The notes: a model not told the origin generated them from the sequence alone. Counted from the stretch's first letter, positions 1 to 9,434 are shown. The stretch: DNA of 37,855 bases from Burkholderia sp. (GCA_030151225.1 JASLEG010000207.1:1-37855), one strand, 5' to 3'. Made by a program: numbers and translations.

Positions 1-3000
1 AGCAACTGCGCCGCGATCGACTCGGCGCTTTGCGCCGTGACCGGCGTGCCGTCGTGAATGCAATGCTGCAAACCGAGCATTACATACAGCAGACGCAGGA
101 AGTGCCACACCTCCGACGTGGTCGACACGGTACTCTTGCGGCCGCCGCGCGAGAGCCGCTGTTCGATCGCGACGGTCGGCGGAATGCCGTACACCGCGTC
201 GACTTCAGGCCGCCCGGCCGGTTGCACGATGGAGCGTGCGTATGCGTTCAGCGATTCGAGATAACGGCGTTGCCCTTCGTGGAACAGGATGTCGAACGCA
301 AGCGTGGACTTACCCGACCCGGATACGCCGGTAATCACGTTGAACTTGCCGTGCGGAATGTCCACATCGAGCGCTTTCAGGTTGTGCTCGCGCGCATTGA
401 CGATGCGCACCACGTCCTCGCCCTCGATCTCGCGGCGCGCGCGCACGGCCTTCAGGCGCGTCTGCAGCGGCACGCCGTCTTCCGCCGCCTCGAGATGCGC
501 GTGCATCGCGCGCTCGTACTGCAGCAGCGCCACGCCGGTGTGCGAGGCCGCGCAGGCCTTCACGTCCTCGGGCGTGCCGGCGCACAGCACGAGCCCACCG
601 CCGTCGCCGCCCTCGGGGCCGAGATCGATCAGCCAGTCGGCCGCGCGGATCACGTCGAGGTTGTGCTCGATCACCACCAGCGAATGGCCGTCGGCGAGCA
701 GCTTGCCGAAGGCCTGCATGAGCTTGGCGATGTCGTCGAAATGCAGGCCCGTGGTGGGCTCGTCGAACATGAACAGGCGCTTCGGCGTTTCGGCCCTGGC
801 CCTGGTGGTCTTGCCCGCCTTGCCCGCCTTGCCGCTGCCGGCGGCGGCCGCCGATTCCGCGAGGAAACCGGCCAGCTTCAGGCGCTGCGCCTCGCCGCCC
901 GACAGCGTCGGCACCGGCTGGCCCAGCTTCACGTATTCGAGGCCCACGTCCACGATCGGCTGCAGCACGCGCACCACCTCGGCATCGTCGGCGAACCACG
1001 CGGCGGCCTCGCTGACGGTCAGCTCCAGCACCTCGGCCACGTTCAGCGCGCGGCCCTTGCGCTCGATCTTCACCTCGAGGATTTCCGGGCGATAGCGCTG
1101 TCCGTCGCAATCGGGGCAGCGCAGGTACACGTCGCTGAGGAACTGCATCTCGATGTGCTCGAAGCCCGAGCCGCCGCAGGTCGGGCAGCGGCCCTCGCCG
1201 GTGTTGAAGCTGAACATGCCGGCGCCGTAGCCGCGCTGCAGCGCGATCGGCGCCTTCGCGAACAGCTTGCGGATCTCGTCGAACGCGCCCACGTAGCTGG
1301 CCGGATTCGAACGCGTGGTCTTGCCGATCGGCGACTGGTCGACGAACACCACGTCGGCCACCTGATCGGCGCCGCGCAGCGCGCGATGCGCGCCCGGCGA
1401 TTCGGTGGCCTTGCCGAAGTGGCGCGCCATGGCCGGGTGCAGCACGTCCTGCAGCAGCGTGGACTTGCCCGAGCCGGACACGCCGGTCAGGCACACCAGG
1501 CGCTGCAGCGGAATCTCCACCGTGACGTCGCGCAGATTGTGCTCGGTCGCGCCTTCCAGCACGATGCGCGGCGTGGCGGCATCCACCGGGCGACGCGCCC
1601 AGCTCGACGCGTGCGCGACCTGGCGGCGGCCGCCGAGATAGGCGCCGGTCAGCGTGTCGGCATCGCGGATCTCGGCCGGCGTGCCGTCGTAGACGATCGC
1701 GCCGCCGCGCTCGCCGGGGCCGGGGCCCATGTCGATCAGGCGATCGGCGGCCAGCATCACCGAGGGATCGTGCTCGACCACCACCAGCGTGTTGCCGGCG
1801 TCGCGCAGCCGCTGCATCGCCTCGACGATGCGGTTAAGGTCGCGCGGATGCAGCCCGATGCTGGGCTCGTCGAGCACGAACAGGGTCTTGGTCAGCGAGG
1901 TGCCGAGTGCGGTGGTGAGGTTGATGCGCTGCACCTCGCCGCCCGACAGCGTGCGGCTCTGGCGATCCAGCGTCAGATAGCCGATGCCCACGTCGCACAG
2001 GTATTTCAGGCGCGTGCGCACCTCGGCCAGCAGCAGCTTGAGCGCGTCGTCGAGCAGCGCGCTCGGCAGGCTGATCTCGTCGAAGAAGCGGCGGATCCGC
2101 TCGATCGGCAGCAGCATCAGGTCGTGCACGGTCAGGCCCGGCAGCGCCTCGAGCTGCGCGCGCTGCCAGCTCACGCCGCGCGGCATGAAGCGCTGCGACG
2201 GTTCGAGCACGGCATCGGCGTTCTCGCGCGTGCCGAGGCGCCACAACAGCGATTCGGTCTTCAGGCGCGCGCCGCCGCAGGCCTCGCACGGCGTGTAGCT
2301 GCGATATTTCGACAGCAGCACGCGGATGTGCATCTTGTAGGCCTTCGACTCCAGGTAGTTGAAGAAGCGCTTCACGCCGTACCACTGGGTCTGCCACTTG
2401 CCGTCCCAGTCGGGCGAGCCGTCGATCACCCAGTCGCGCTCGGCCTGCGTGAGCTCGGCCCACGGCGTGCCGCGGCGGATGTTCGCCCTGGCCGCGTAGC
2501 GCATCAGGTCGTCCTGGCATTCCTTCCACGCCGGCGTCTGCATCGGCTTGATCGCGCCTTCGCTGAGCGTCTTGCGCGCGTCGGGGATCACGAGGCCGAG
2601 ATCGACGCCGATCACGCGACCGAAGCCGCGGCAGGTTTCGCACGCCCCGTAGGCCGAGTTGAACGAGAACATCGCGGCTTGCGGCTCGGCGTAGCGCAGA
2701 TCGCTGTCGGGATGATGCAGGCCGGTGGAGAAGCGCCAGATCCCGGGTTCGACGGCGATCGCCTGCTGCGCGTCGGCGGCTTCCGCGGCCGGCGGCAGCA
2801 CGTACACGTTCACGCGCCCGCCGCCGCGCTTCAGCGAGGCCTCGATCGCCTCCACGGCGCGCACCTTGTCGGTCTGCTGCAGGCGGAAGCGGTCGGCCAC
2901 CACGTCGAGCACCTTGCGCGCGCCGTCGGCCGTCTGCAGCTCGCGCTCGGCCTGCACGCGCGTGTAGCCGCTCGCCGACAGCCACTGGCCCACTTCCTCG

Positions 3001-3500
3001 GCCGTCACCGTGTCGGGCAGCTCCACCGGGAAGGTCACCACGAGGCGCGGATCCTGCGCCTGGGTGCGCGCCATCAGCTCCGCGTAGATCGTCTCGGGCG
3101 TGTCGTGGCGCACCGGCTGCGCGGTCCTGCTGTCGAACAGCTCCGCCGCGCGCGCGTACAGCAGCTTCACGTGGTCGTTCAGCTCGGTCATGGTGCCGAC
3201 CGTCGAGCGCGAGCTGCGCACCGGATTGGTCTGGTCGATCGCGATGGCCGGCGGCACGCCTTCCACGCGCTCCACCAGCGGGCGATCCATGCGGTCGAGG
3301 AACTGGCGCGCGTAGGCGCTGAAGGTCTCGACGTAGCGCCGCTGCCCTTCCGCGTACAGCGTGTCGAACACGAGGCTCGACTTGCCCGAGCCCGACGGCC
3401 CGGTCACCACCGTCATCTCGCCGGTGCGCAGGTCGAGATCGACGTTCTTGAGATTGTGCTGGCGGGCTCCGCGAATGCGGATCAGATGGCTGGAGGACAC
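1..3500 (-). CDS. uvrA: UvrA-family excinuclease ATPase, tandem double-length form (3' end outside window)
   Basis: DNA damage-recognition ATPase of nucleotide excision repair, which works with UvrB. About 1166 codons lie in the window and the frame is still open at the left edge. The chosen start is GTG at 3500 (V/M-SSSHLIRIRGARQHNLKNVD); no ATG lies close upstream. Visible parts in order: Walker A GPSGSGKSS (~res 33), CETC and CEACGG zinc-ligand pairs (~288 and ~405), signature LSGGE (~520) with LDEPSIGLHPRD, second Walker A GVSGSGKST (~675), CPTCGGSG and CPDCDG (~772 and ~795), second LSGGE (~868) followed by a Gly/Ala/Lys-rich insert, and FDEPTTGLH. A normal UvrA of about 940 residues would end soon after. 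Here a third Walker A (GVSGSGKSTLAFD, ~1060) and a fresh UvrA N-terminus (AREHNLKALDVD) follow, so a second UvrA unit is fused in frame. Long fused UvrA proteins are, as I recall, known in Burkholderiales. It is probably an accessory second UvrA rather than the housekeeping copy. Confidence 0.93.
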   Translation of the reverse strand, partial: MSSSHLIRIRGARQHNLKNVDLDLRTGEMTVVTGPSGSGKSSLVFDTLYAEGQRRYVETFSAYARQFLDRMDRPLVERVEGVPPAIAIDQTNPVRSSRSTVGTMTELNDHVKLLYARAAELFDSRTAQPVRHDTPETIYAELMARTQAQDPRLVVTFPVELPDTVTAEEVGQWLSASGYTRVQAERELQTADGARKVLDVVADRFRLQQTDKVRAVEAIEASLKRGGGRVNVYVLPPAAEAADAQQAIAVEPGIWRFSTGLHHPDSDLRYAEPQAAMFSFNSAYGACETCRGFGRVIGVDLGLVIPDARKTLSEGAIKPMQTPAWKECQDDLMRYAARANIRRGTPWAELTQAERDWVIDGSPDWDGKWQTQWYGVKRFFNYLESKAYKMHIRVLLSKYRSYTPCEACGGARLKTESLLWRLGTRENADAVLEPSQRFMPRGVSWQRAQLEALPGLTVHDLMLLPIERIRRFFDEISLPSALLDDALKLLLAEVRTRLKYLCDVGIGYLTLDRQSRTLSGGEVQRINLTTALGTSLTKTLFVLDEPSIGLHPRDLNRIVEAMQRLRDAGNTLVVVEHDPSVMLAADRLIDMGPGPGERGGAIVYDGTPAEIRDADTLTGAYLGGRRQVAHASSWARRPVDAATPRIVLEGATEHNLRDVTVEIPLQRLVCLTGVSGSGKSTLLQDVLHPAMARHFGKATESPGAHRALRGADQVADVVFVDQSPIGKTTRSNPASYVGAFDEIRKLFAKAPIALQRGYGAGMFSFNTGEGRCPTCGGSGFEHIEMQFLSDVYLRCPDCDGQRYRPEILEVKIERKGRALNVAEVLELTVSEAAAWFADDAEVVRVLQPIVDVGLEYVKLGQPVPTLSGGEAQRLKLAGFLAESAAAAGSGKAGKAGKTTRARAETPKRLFMFDEPTTGLHFDDIAKLMQAFGKLLADGHSLVVIEHNLDVIRAADWLIDLGPEGGDGGGLVLCAGTPEDVKACAASHTGVALLQYERAMHAHLEAAEDGVPLQTRLKAVRARREIEGEDVVRIVNAREHNLKALDVDIPHGKFNVITGVSGSGKSTLAFDILFHEGQRRYLESLNAYARSIVQPAGRPEVDAVYGIPPTVAIEQRLSRGGRKSTVSTTSEVWHFLRLLYVMLGLQHCIHDGTPVTAQSAESIAAQL

Positions 3501-3601
3501 GTTGTCTGACCGTTTGGATGGGTTGACGGGGAGTACACGGGCGGCGCGGCCGGGCGCGCATGGTGCGGCGGGCTGGCGCGGCCTTCCGGCGACAGGGCGT
3601 C

Positions 3602-3623
3602 ACTATACTGTATATTCATACAG
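3602..3623 (-). promoter_or_regulatory. LexA (SOS) box overlapping the uvrA promoter
   Basis: CTGTATATTCATACAG at 3608-3623 fits the LexA consensus CTGT-N8-ACAG exactly, with an AT-rich centre. In the leftward direction it is followed immediately by TATAGT (3602-3607), a good -10. The operator fills the 17 bp upstream of that -10; the -35 is weak. The uvrA start lies about 100 nt downstream. Damage-inducible, LexA-repressed transcription of uvrA, independent of merR, is inferred. Confidence 0.82.
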
Positions 3624-3676
3624 GTCGCTCGAGGGGCCGGAAAACGCGGGCAGCAGCAGGCAGGACTTCGTCACCC

Positions 3677-4075
3677 TCATTTGACAGGCGGCACGACGCC
3701 TTCGGCCAGCGTCTGGAGCAACCGCTTGCGACGGCGCTCGAGGTCGGCGATCTGGCGATCGATCGCCTCCAGGCGTTGCCGCTGCGCATCGCTCACCTGA
3801 TCGCAGGAGCGCGCTCCCTCGATCAGGAGCATGCAATCGGGAAAGCCGAGAATGTCTTCGATCGTGAAGCCGGTGGCGATCATGCGCTGGATCTGTCGCA
3901 CCTGTGTGACGGCCGTGGCAGGAAACTGCCGGTAGCCATTGCCGGCGCGTGCCGACGCAAGCAGGCCATGTGCATCGTAATGGCGAATCGCGCGCACGCT
4001 CGTGCCGGTCCGACGCGACAGTTCGCCGATCGACAGCCAGACCAGAGCCGAAGAAGAGTCGGATACCGTTTTCAT
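3677..4075 (-). CDS. MerR-family transcriptional regulator
   Basis: A 132-residue MerR-type DNA-distorting regulator. The N-terminal winged helix-turn-helix reads LSIGELSRRTGTSVRAIRHYDAHGLL (res ~14-39), followed by the wing NGYRQF. A dimerisation coiled coil rich in Arg/Leu/Glu (AIDRQIADLERRRKRLLQTL) fills the C-terminal third. The effector region is very short. It holds two cysteines (FPDCM and ARSCD) but not the SoxR-type Cys cluster, so the inducer cannot be predicted. The ATG at 4075 has no clear ribosome-binding site. The gene is divergent from the exported hydrolase at 4163, and a MerR-type dyad lies between them, so the regulator very probably controls that gene and itself. Confidence 0.88.
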   Translation of the reverse strand: MKTVSDSSSALVWLSIGELSRRTGTSVRAIRHYDAHGLLASARAGNGYRQFPATAVTQVRQIQRMIATGFTIEDILGFPDCMLLIEGARSCDQVSDAQRQRLEAIDRQIADLERRRKRLLQTLAEGVVPPVK

Positions 4076-4098
4076 GGCCGGCAGGCTAGCACGATCCG

Positions 4099-4131
4099 CT
4101 TGACTCTGACATCAGCGTGAGGGTCGAGACT
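4099..4131 (+). promoter_or_regulatory. MerR-type dyad inside a long-spacer promoter for the hydrolase gene
   Basis: The dyad at 4099-4128 has the arms CTTGACTCTGAC and (bottom strand) CTCGACCCTCAC, which agree at 9 of 12 positions in the pattern CTnGACnCTnAC. It starts at a -35 TTGACT (4100-4105) and runs to a weak -10 GAGACT (4126-4131). The 20-bp spacer is longer than the normal 17 bp, as expected for promoters that MerR proteins activate by untwisting DNA. It points rightward to the ATG at 4163. Confidence 0.72.
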
Positions 4132-4162
4132 GAATCCTTCCCGACCCGTGAAGGACTACTCG

Positions 4163-5089
4163 ATGTTCCCCCGACACCTGTTACGCGCACTGCTCGCCGG
4201 CGCAGTGGCCATGTTCGTCGCCTCCGGTCACGCATTCGCCGTGCCCGCCACTCGGACCGATCCCGCCCCCGCCAGCTACCACGTCACCTCGAGAGACGGC
4301 GTGACGATCGCCGTGCAGGAGACCGGAAACCCGCGCGGCCCCGCCGTGATCCTGATTCATGGGCTGCTGGGCAGCCGGCTCGACTGGGCAGCGCAGTTGG
4401 CGAGCCCGGATCTGCGCCGCTATCGACTGATCACCTACGACCTGCGCGGGCACGGCCTGTCAGGGAAGCCCGCCGGCGCGGAACCGTATCGCGACGGCCG
4501 CCGCTGGGCCGACGACCTCGCCGCCGTGATGAGAGGCTCGCACGCCAGCAAGCCCGTGCTGGTCGGCTGGTCGCTCGGCGGCGTGGTGATCTCGAACTAC
4601 CTCGCCGCTTACGGCGATCGAAACGTCGGTGGCGCGGTGTACGTCGATGGCGTGGTGGAACTCGACGCCGAGCAGATCGTGAGCCATCCCGACGTGTATC
4701 GCGACATGACCTCGGGCGATCTCGCAACCCACCTCGATGGCGAACGACGCTTCCTGGCGCTGTGTTTCCATCACCAACCGGATGCGGCGACGTTCGAACG
4801 CCTGCTCGCCAATGCTGCGATGGCTTCGTGGGACATGCAGAAAGCGGTGCCGACGATGAGCGTGTCGGCAGCCGAGGGGCTTGGCAACACTCACGTGCCG
4901 CTACTGTTTCTGTATGGCGGCCAGGATGCGCTCGTCGATGCACAGGCAACGATCTCGCGTGCGAAAGCGCTGAATCCGGGCATCGTCAGCGAGATCCATG
5001 AATCGGCCGGGCATGCACCATTCATCGAGGAGCCCGAGCGATTCAATCGCGATCTGGCTCGATTCGTGGATGCGCAGACGCGGCGCTGA
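4163..5089 (+). CDS. Exported alpha/beta-fold hydrolase
   Basis: A 308-residue alpha/beta hydrolase with a cleavable signal peptide (MFPRHLLRALLAGAVAMFVA, cleavage near AFA-VP), so periplasmic or secreted. The nucleophile elbow is GWSLGG (Ser ~137). The acid is probably the Asp in YGGQDALV and the base the His in SAGHAPFIEEP. The oxyanion-side motif is LIHGLLGS. The family covers esterases, haloperoxidase-like enzymes and lactonases; the substrate is not predictable. The ATG at 4163 is preferred over an in-frame GTG at 4148 because GAAGGA (4150-4155) is well spaced before it. The gene is driven by the MerR-type promoter at 4099-4131. Confidence 0.88.
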   Translation: MFPRHLLRALLAGAVAMFVASGHAFAVPATRTDPAPASYHVTSRDGVTIAVQETGNPRGPAVILIHGLLGSRLDWAAQLASPDLRRYRLITYDLRGHGLSGKPAGAEPYRDGRRWADDLAAVMRGSHASKPVLVGWSLGGVVISNYLAAYGDRNVGGAVYVDGVVELDAEQIVSHPDVYRDMTSGDLATHLDGERRFLALCFHHQPDAATFERLLANAAMASWDMQKAVPTMSVSAAEGLGNTHVPLLFLYGGQDALVDAQATISRAKALNPGIVSEIHESAGHAPFIEEPERFNRDLARFVDAQTRR

Positions 5090-5111
5090 CCCCGCACCGC
5101 GCCCTCCCGCA

Positions 5112-5393
5112 TCAGTTCCCCGCTTCCCCGCCCGAAGCGGCCCCCGGCGCGGCCGGCTTGCTGCTGCCGTGATGCTTCGACTTGCCGCTGCGCTGGTTCA
5201 GCGATTCCTTCGACGGGTAATGCGGATCCTCGCCGCGCGCGCCCTGCGGCGTGCGGGCCGGTGCCGCCATGCTGCTCGACGCGGCGCCCTGCATCGGGCT
5301 GTCCTGCGCGAGCGCGGCCATCGGTGCGGCCAGCACGGTGCTCATCGACACAATGGCGGCGGCGCGGGCGATCTGCCTGGCGAGATGTTGCAT
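5112..5393 (-). CDS. Small exported low-complexity protein, function unknown
   Basis: A 93-residue protein of no recognised family. It starts with MQHLARQIARAAAIVSMSTV and a signal peptide that ends near ALAQ-DS. The mature part is Ser/Ala/Pro/Gly-rich, with a basic patch (RSGKSKHHGSSK), and looks disordered. The start at 5393 is well supported by a strong ribosome-binding site, AGGAGGT, a few bases upstream. The reading frame continues open upstream of this ATG, but nothing there resembles protein. It lies tail to tail with the hydrolase gene (22-nt gap). Similar short exported proteins are common in Burkholderia as orphan genes. Confidence 0.72.
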   Translation of the reverse strand: MQHLARQIARAAAIVSMSTVLAAPMAALAQDSPMQGAASSSMAAPARTPQGARGEDPHYPSKESLNQRSGKSKHHGSSKPAAPGAASGGEAGN

Positions 5394-5597
5394 GGAACCT
5401 CCTTCGATTGAGTGGGCACCACGTCCCGCAATCGACGTTCCGCTCGCATGACGCGTGGATGACAGCGCCGGGATGCAGCCGCCCGCGGCTCGCCGTGGCG
5501 GGCATCGGCAGCAAGGCGCGTCACACGTGGCGTGTCGAAAACACGGCCGACCGTGCATTCACGACAAGCCGAATGTAATAAGGCAAGACCACCCGCC

Positions 5598-6080
<483 letters not shown>

Positions 6081-6285
6081 GGCTCACCTCCGGTAAACGG
6101 TTGAGGAAACACGCGGCACGGCAATCCGGCCCGCGCGCGCCGCACCACGTCCCTTCTCCGTCGCAAGCCCCATGCCGTCCCCACCGCGACGCGGCACGAT
6201 CCGTGCTCACTCGTCTGGATGGTTCCGATCCCCTTTTCCCCTGCCCTCACCGCCATGACAACCCTTCCCCGGGAGAACGCCGCCC

Positions 6286-7608
6286 ATGCTTCATGAAACG
6301 CTGTGGTATCTGCTCGCGGGCGGCGTGCTGATCGTGGTGGGCGTGCTCGGCTCGGCGCTGCACCGGCTGCCGGTCAGCACGGCGATGATCTACCTCGCGG
6401 TGGGCGCCGCGATCGGCCCGGCCGGGCTCGGCATGCTGCAGCTCGATCTGGCACGCGATGCGAAGCTGCTGCGGCAGATCGCGGAGGTGGCGCTGCTGGT
6501 CTCGCTGTTCGCGATCGGGCTGCGGCTGCGCGTGGCCTCGCTCGACCGGCTGTGGCTGCTGCCGGTGCGGCTCGGCGTGCTGGCGATGCTGGTGACGGTG
6601 CCGCTCGCGGCGGCAGTGGCGATGCCGGTGCTCGGGCTCGGCTGGGGCGCGGCGCTGCTGCTGGCCGCGATCCTCGCGCCCACCGATCCGGTGCTCGCCC
6701 ACGACGTGCAGGTGCGCAATCCCGGCGATACCGACCTGGTGCGCTTCGCGCTGTCGAGCGAGGGCGGCCTCAACGACGGCATCTCGCTGCCGTTCGTGCT
6801 CGCGGCGCTCGCCGTGTGCGGCGAGACGGGTGCCACGCCGGGCCCCTCGCCGGTATCGCTGCACTTCGCGCTGGACACGGTGTGGGGCGTCGCCGGCGGG
6901 CTCGCGATCGGCGCGGCGCTCGGCTGGCTCACGATGCGCGGCGTGATCTGGTTGCGCACGCATCATGCGCAGGCGCTCGGCCTGGAAGGTTTCTTCTCGC
7001 TGGGATTGATCGTGGTGGCCTACGGGCTGGCCGAACTGGCCGGCACCTTCGGGTTCCTGTCGGCCTTCGCGGCCGGCGTCGCGATGCGCCGCGCCGAGCA
7101 TCGCGCGAGCGGCTCGGTCACGCCGCCCGAGGTGATCGGCGCGATCGACCAGACCGACGTCAGCGCCACCGCGAAGGATCCGCAGCGCGCGCACGCCTAT
7201 CTGGCCGAATCGGTGCTGGGCTTCACGATCGAGCTGGAACGGATCGCGGAAGTGGTGGTGATGACGATGATCGGCAGCCTGCTGACGAGCCTGACCGGCT
7301 GGCCCACGCTGTGGCCGACGCTGGCAATGGCGGCGGCGCTGATGCTGGTGATCCGGCCGCTTGCGGTGGCCGTGTCGCTGGCGGGCTCGCCGAGCACCCC
7401 CACGCAGCGCCGACTGATCGGCTGGTTCGGGATTCGCGGGATCGGTTCGTTCTACTACCTGCTGTATGCGCAGGAGCACCTGCCGGCCGTGGCCGCGCCG
7501 CTCGCGCCGATCGTGCTCGGCGTGATCGCGCTGTCGGTGATCGTGCACGGCGCGTCGGCCACGCCGCTGATGAACCGCTATCACCGCTTCGGACACGCGC
7601 GGCGCTGA
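6286..7608 (+). CDS. CPA1-family Na+(K+)/H+ antiporter
   Basis: A 440-residue inner-membrane cation/proton exchanger of the NhaP/CPA1 group. About 12 hydrophobic segments run from MLHETLWYLLAGG to the C-terminus. The transport core shows LAAILAPTDPVLAHDVQV (res ~125-142), then ALSSEGGLNDGISLPFV (~155-171). These correspond to the unwound TDP motif and the ND pair that carries the essential Asp in this family. A third core region is IRGIGSFYYLLYA near res 385. It ends in a short basic tail with no cytoplasmic RCK/TrkA domain. GGGAGA lies before the ATG. It is monocistronic and convergent with the SDR gene at 7639. The role is pH or sodium homeostasis; the exact ion is not determinable. Confidence 0.9.
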   Translation: MLHETLWYLLAGGVLIVVGVLGSALHRLPVSTAMIYLAVGAAIGPAGLGMLQLDLARDAKLLRQIAEVALLVSLFAIGLRLRVASLDRLWLLPVRLGVLAMLVTVPLAAAVAMPVLGLGWGAALLLAAILAPTDPVLAHDVQVRNPGDTDLVRFALSSEGGLNDGISLPFVLAALAVCGETGATPGPSPVSLHFALDTVWGVAGGLAIGAALGWLTMRGVIWLRTHHAQALGLEGFFSLGLIVVAYGLAELAGTFGFLSAFAAGVAMRRAEHRASGSVTPPEVIGAIDQTDVSATAKDPQRAHAYLAESVLGFTIELERIAEVVVMTMIGSLLTSLTGWPTLWPTLAMAAALMLVIRPLAVAVSLAGSPSTPTQRRLIGWFGIRGIGSFYYLLYAQEHLPAVAAPLAPIVLGVIALSVIVHGASATPLMNRYHRFGHARR

Positions 7609-7638
7609 CGCCGCGCGGCCGAATGACGTCCCGATCGC

Positions 7639-8385
7639 TCAGCGCTTGCCGCCCGAGGCCACGAGCTTCTCGCCGGTGATCCAGCGCGCGTCGTCCGAAG
7701 CCAGGAACACCGCCACGTCGGCGATGTCGGCGGGGTGACCGGCGCGGCCGAACGGCGTCTGCGACACGAACTGATCGGCGGTCTCGCTGCCCGAGATGCC
7801 GGCCGCGTGCGTGCCCTCGGTTTCGACGTAGCCGGGGTTGATCGCGTTGACGCGGATCCTGCGCGGCGCCAGTTCGAGCGCCAGCGTGCCCGTGATCGCG
7901 TCCACGGCGCCCTTGGTGCCGGTGTAGATGGCGGTGCCCGGGGGCGTGATGCGGGTGACCACCGAGCTGATGTTGATCACGCTCGCGCCCTCGCCCAGAT
8001 GCTTCGACGCGGCCTGCGTGACGAACAGCAGCCCCAGTACGTTGGTGTCGAACTGACGATGGAATTCCTGCTCGGTGATCTCTTCCAGCGACGAGAACGC
8101 GTACACGCCGGAGTTGTTCACCAGCGTGTCGAGCCGGCCGAAGCTGTCGATCGCGGTCTGCACGAGACGCGCCGCATCGGCCGCCTTCGACACGTCGCCG
8201 CCCGCTGCCACGGCCCGCCCGCCGGCCTGCCTGATGTCGGCCACCACGGCCTCCGCGCCGGCCGCGCTGCTCGCGTAGCCGACCACCACGGCCGCGCCCT
8301 GCGCGGCCAGTGCGCGGGCGATGGCGGCGCCGATGCCCTTCGATGCGCCGGTGACGAGTGCAACCTTGCCTTCGAGTCTGGACAT
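7639..8385 (-). CDS. SDR-family oxidoreductase
   Basis: A 248-residue classical short-chain dehydrogenase/reductase. The cofactor site is TGASKGIG (res ~12-19); the second motif is NNSG in place of the usual NNAG. The catalytic residues are the Ser in ISSVVT and the Tyr/Lys of YTGTKG (YxxxK), followed by INPGYVETEG. Length and the C-terminal WITGEKLVASGG fit the 3-oxoacyl-ACP reductase / glucose dehydrogenase-like group. The substrate is unknown. The start at 8385 (MSRLEGKVALVTG) is chosen because it fits the family N-terminus and has GAGGA upstream. It lies 146 nt downstream of the LysR gene on the same strand and may or may not share its transcript. Confidence 0.9.
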   Translation of the reverse strand: MSRLEGKVALVTGASKGIGAAIARALAAQGAAVVVGYASSAAGAEAVVADIRQAGGRAVAAGGDVSKAADAARLVQTAIDSFGRLDTLVNNSGVYAFSSLEEITEQEFHRQFDTNVLGLLFVTQAASKHLGEGASVINISSVVTRITPPGTAIYTGTKGAVDAITGTLALELAPRRIRVNAINPGYVETEGTHAAGISGSETADQFVSQTPFGRAGHPADIADVAVFLASDDARWITGEKLVASGGKR

Positions 8386-8531
8386 GCCGTTCCTCACATT
8401 CGGTTGACCGGGCGCGGATGCCGACGTGGCAGCGCACCGGGGATGTCCGGCACTGTACGGGCGAGGCGGCCCCCGGAAAAAGCGGCGAAACATGAATGAA
8501 GATATCGGCTTTGCCAAACAATGCCGTCGCG

Positions 8532-9434
8532 TCAGCCGCCGTGCTGGCGCGCGATCCGGCGCATGCGTGCCTCCACCATCGCCAGGAACGCGCGCACCAC
8601 CGGCTTCTCCTGCTGCCACTGCGGGCACACGATGAAGCCGCGGAACACCACCTCGGGCGTGAACGGCCGGAACACGATGCGCGCCGGATTGGCGTCCTCC
8701 ACCGCGAGCGGATTGACGATGCCGACCCCGAGCCCGCGCGAGACCAGCGCGCAGATGGTGGCGCCGTACGGCGTCTCGATGGTCGGCACCTGATCGGCAT
8801 GCGCCTGGCGCAGCACGCGATCGACCGACGAGCGGGTGTCGTCGGCATAGGTAGGCAGGATCAGCCGCTCGCCGCGCAGGTCGGCGGCCACGATGCGCGG
8901 CTTCGACGCCAGCGCATGCCCGGCCGGCAGCGCGCACAGCCCCGGCAGCCGGTACAGCTCGGTGCTCGTCACGTCCACCACGTCGGGCGTGGTGGTGGTG
9001 AAGCCGATGTCGCAGTTCGACGACGAGGCCCAGCGCTGGATCGTGCCCTCGCTGCGCATCTCGAGCGACACGGCCACGCGCGGATGCTCGGCCAGGAAAT
9101 CCTCGATCACGGCCGGCAGCAGCGAGAGCGCCATGATCGGCGCCGCCACGAGCCGCAGCCGCCCGCTGCCGAACTGGCGAATCTCGCGCGCGGCCTGCCC
9201 GAGCTTCTCGAGCCCCACGAAGCTGCGATCCACCTCGCGATAAAACGCCGTGCCGGCATCGGTCACGCGGATCCGCCCGCCCTGCCGCGCGAACAGCGCG
9301 AGCCCGGTGGTCGCCTCGAGCTCCGCGATCAGCCGGCTCACGCTCGGCTGCGAGGTGCCCATCTCCTCGGCGGCGGCCGTCATCGAGCCGCGCAGCATCA
9401 CCAGCCGGAACGCCTCGATCTGCCTCTGGTTCAC
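8532..9434 (-). CDS. LysR-family regulator, NocR/OccR-like
   Basis: A 300-residue LysR regulator. The N-terminal HTH reads AFRLVMLRGSMTAAAEEMGTSQPSVSRLIAELE, which resembles the opine and amino acid regulators NocR/OccR/LysR of the 'IEAFRAVM.TGS.T.AA..L..SQPA.SRL' type. The effector domain follows from about res 90. It is divergent from the FAD/ABC operon that begins at 9576. A palindrome (9483-9492) lies in the 141-bp gap, about 64 bp upstream of the predicted operon start site, the usual LysR recognition position. It is therefore the likely regulator of module A, probably responding to an amino acid or opine-like compound. Confidence 0.9.
   Translation of the reverse strand: MNQRQIEAFRLVMLRGSMTAAAEEMGTSQPSVSRLIAELEATTGLALFARQGGRIRVTDAGTAFYREVDRSFVGLEKLGQAAREIRQFGSGRLRLVAAPIMALSLLPAVIEDFLAEHPRVAVSLEMRSEGTIQRWASSSNCDIGFTTTTPDVVDVTSTELYRLPGLCALPAGHALASKPRIVAADLRGERLILPTYADDTRSSVDRVLRQAHADQVPTIETPYGATICALVSRGLGVGIVNPLAVEDANPARIVFRPFTPEVVFRGFIVCPQWQQEKPVVRAFLAMVEARMRRIARQHGG

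Noticed and set aside
30..3509. A 1159-residue open frame on the plus strand, antisense to uvrA
   Set aside because: It is rich in His, Arg and Ala with no family motif and mirrors uvrA. GC-rich genes often leave such open antisense frames.
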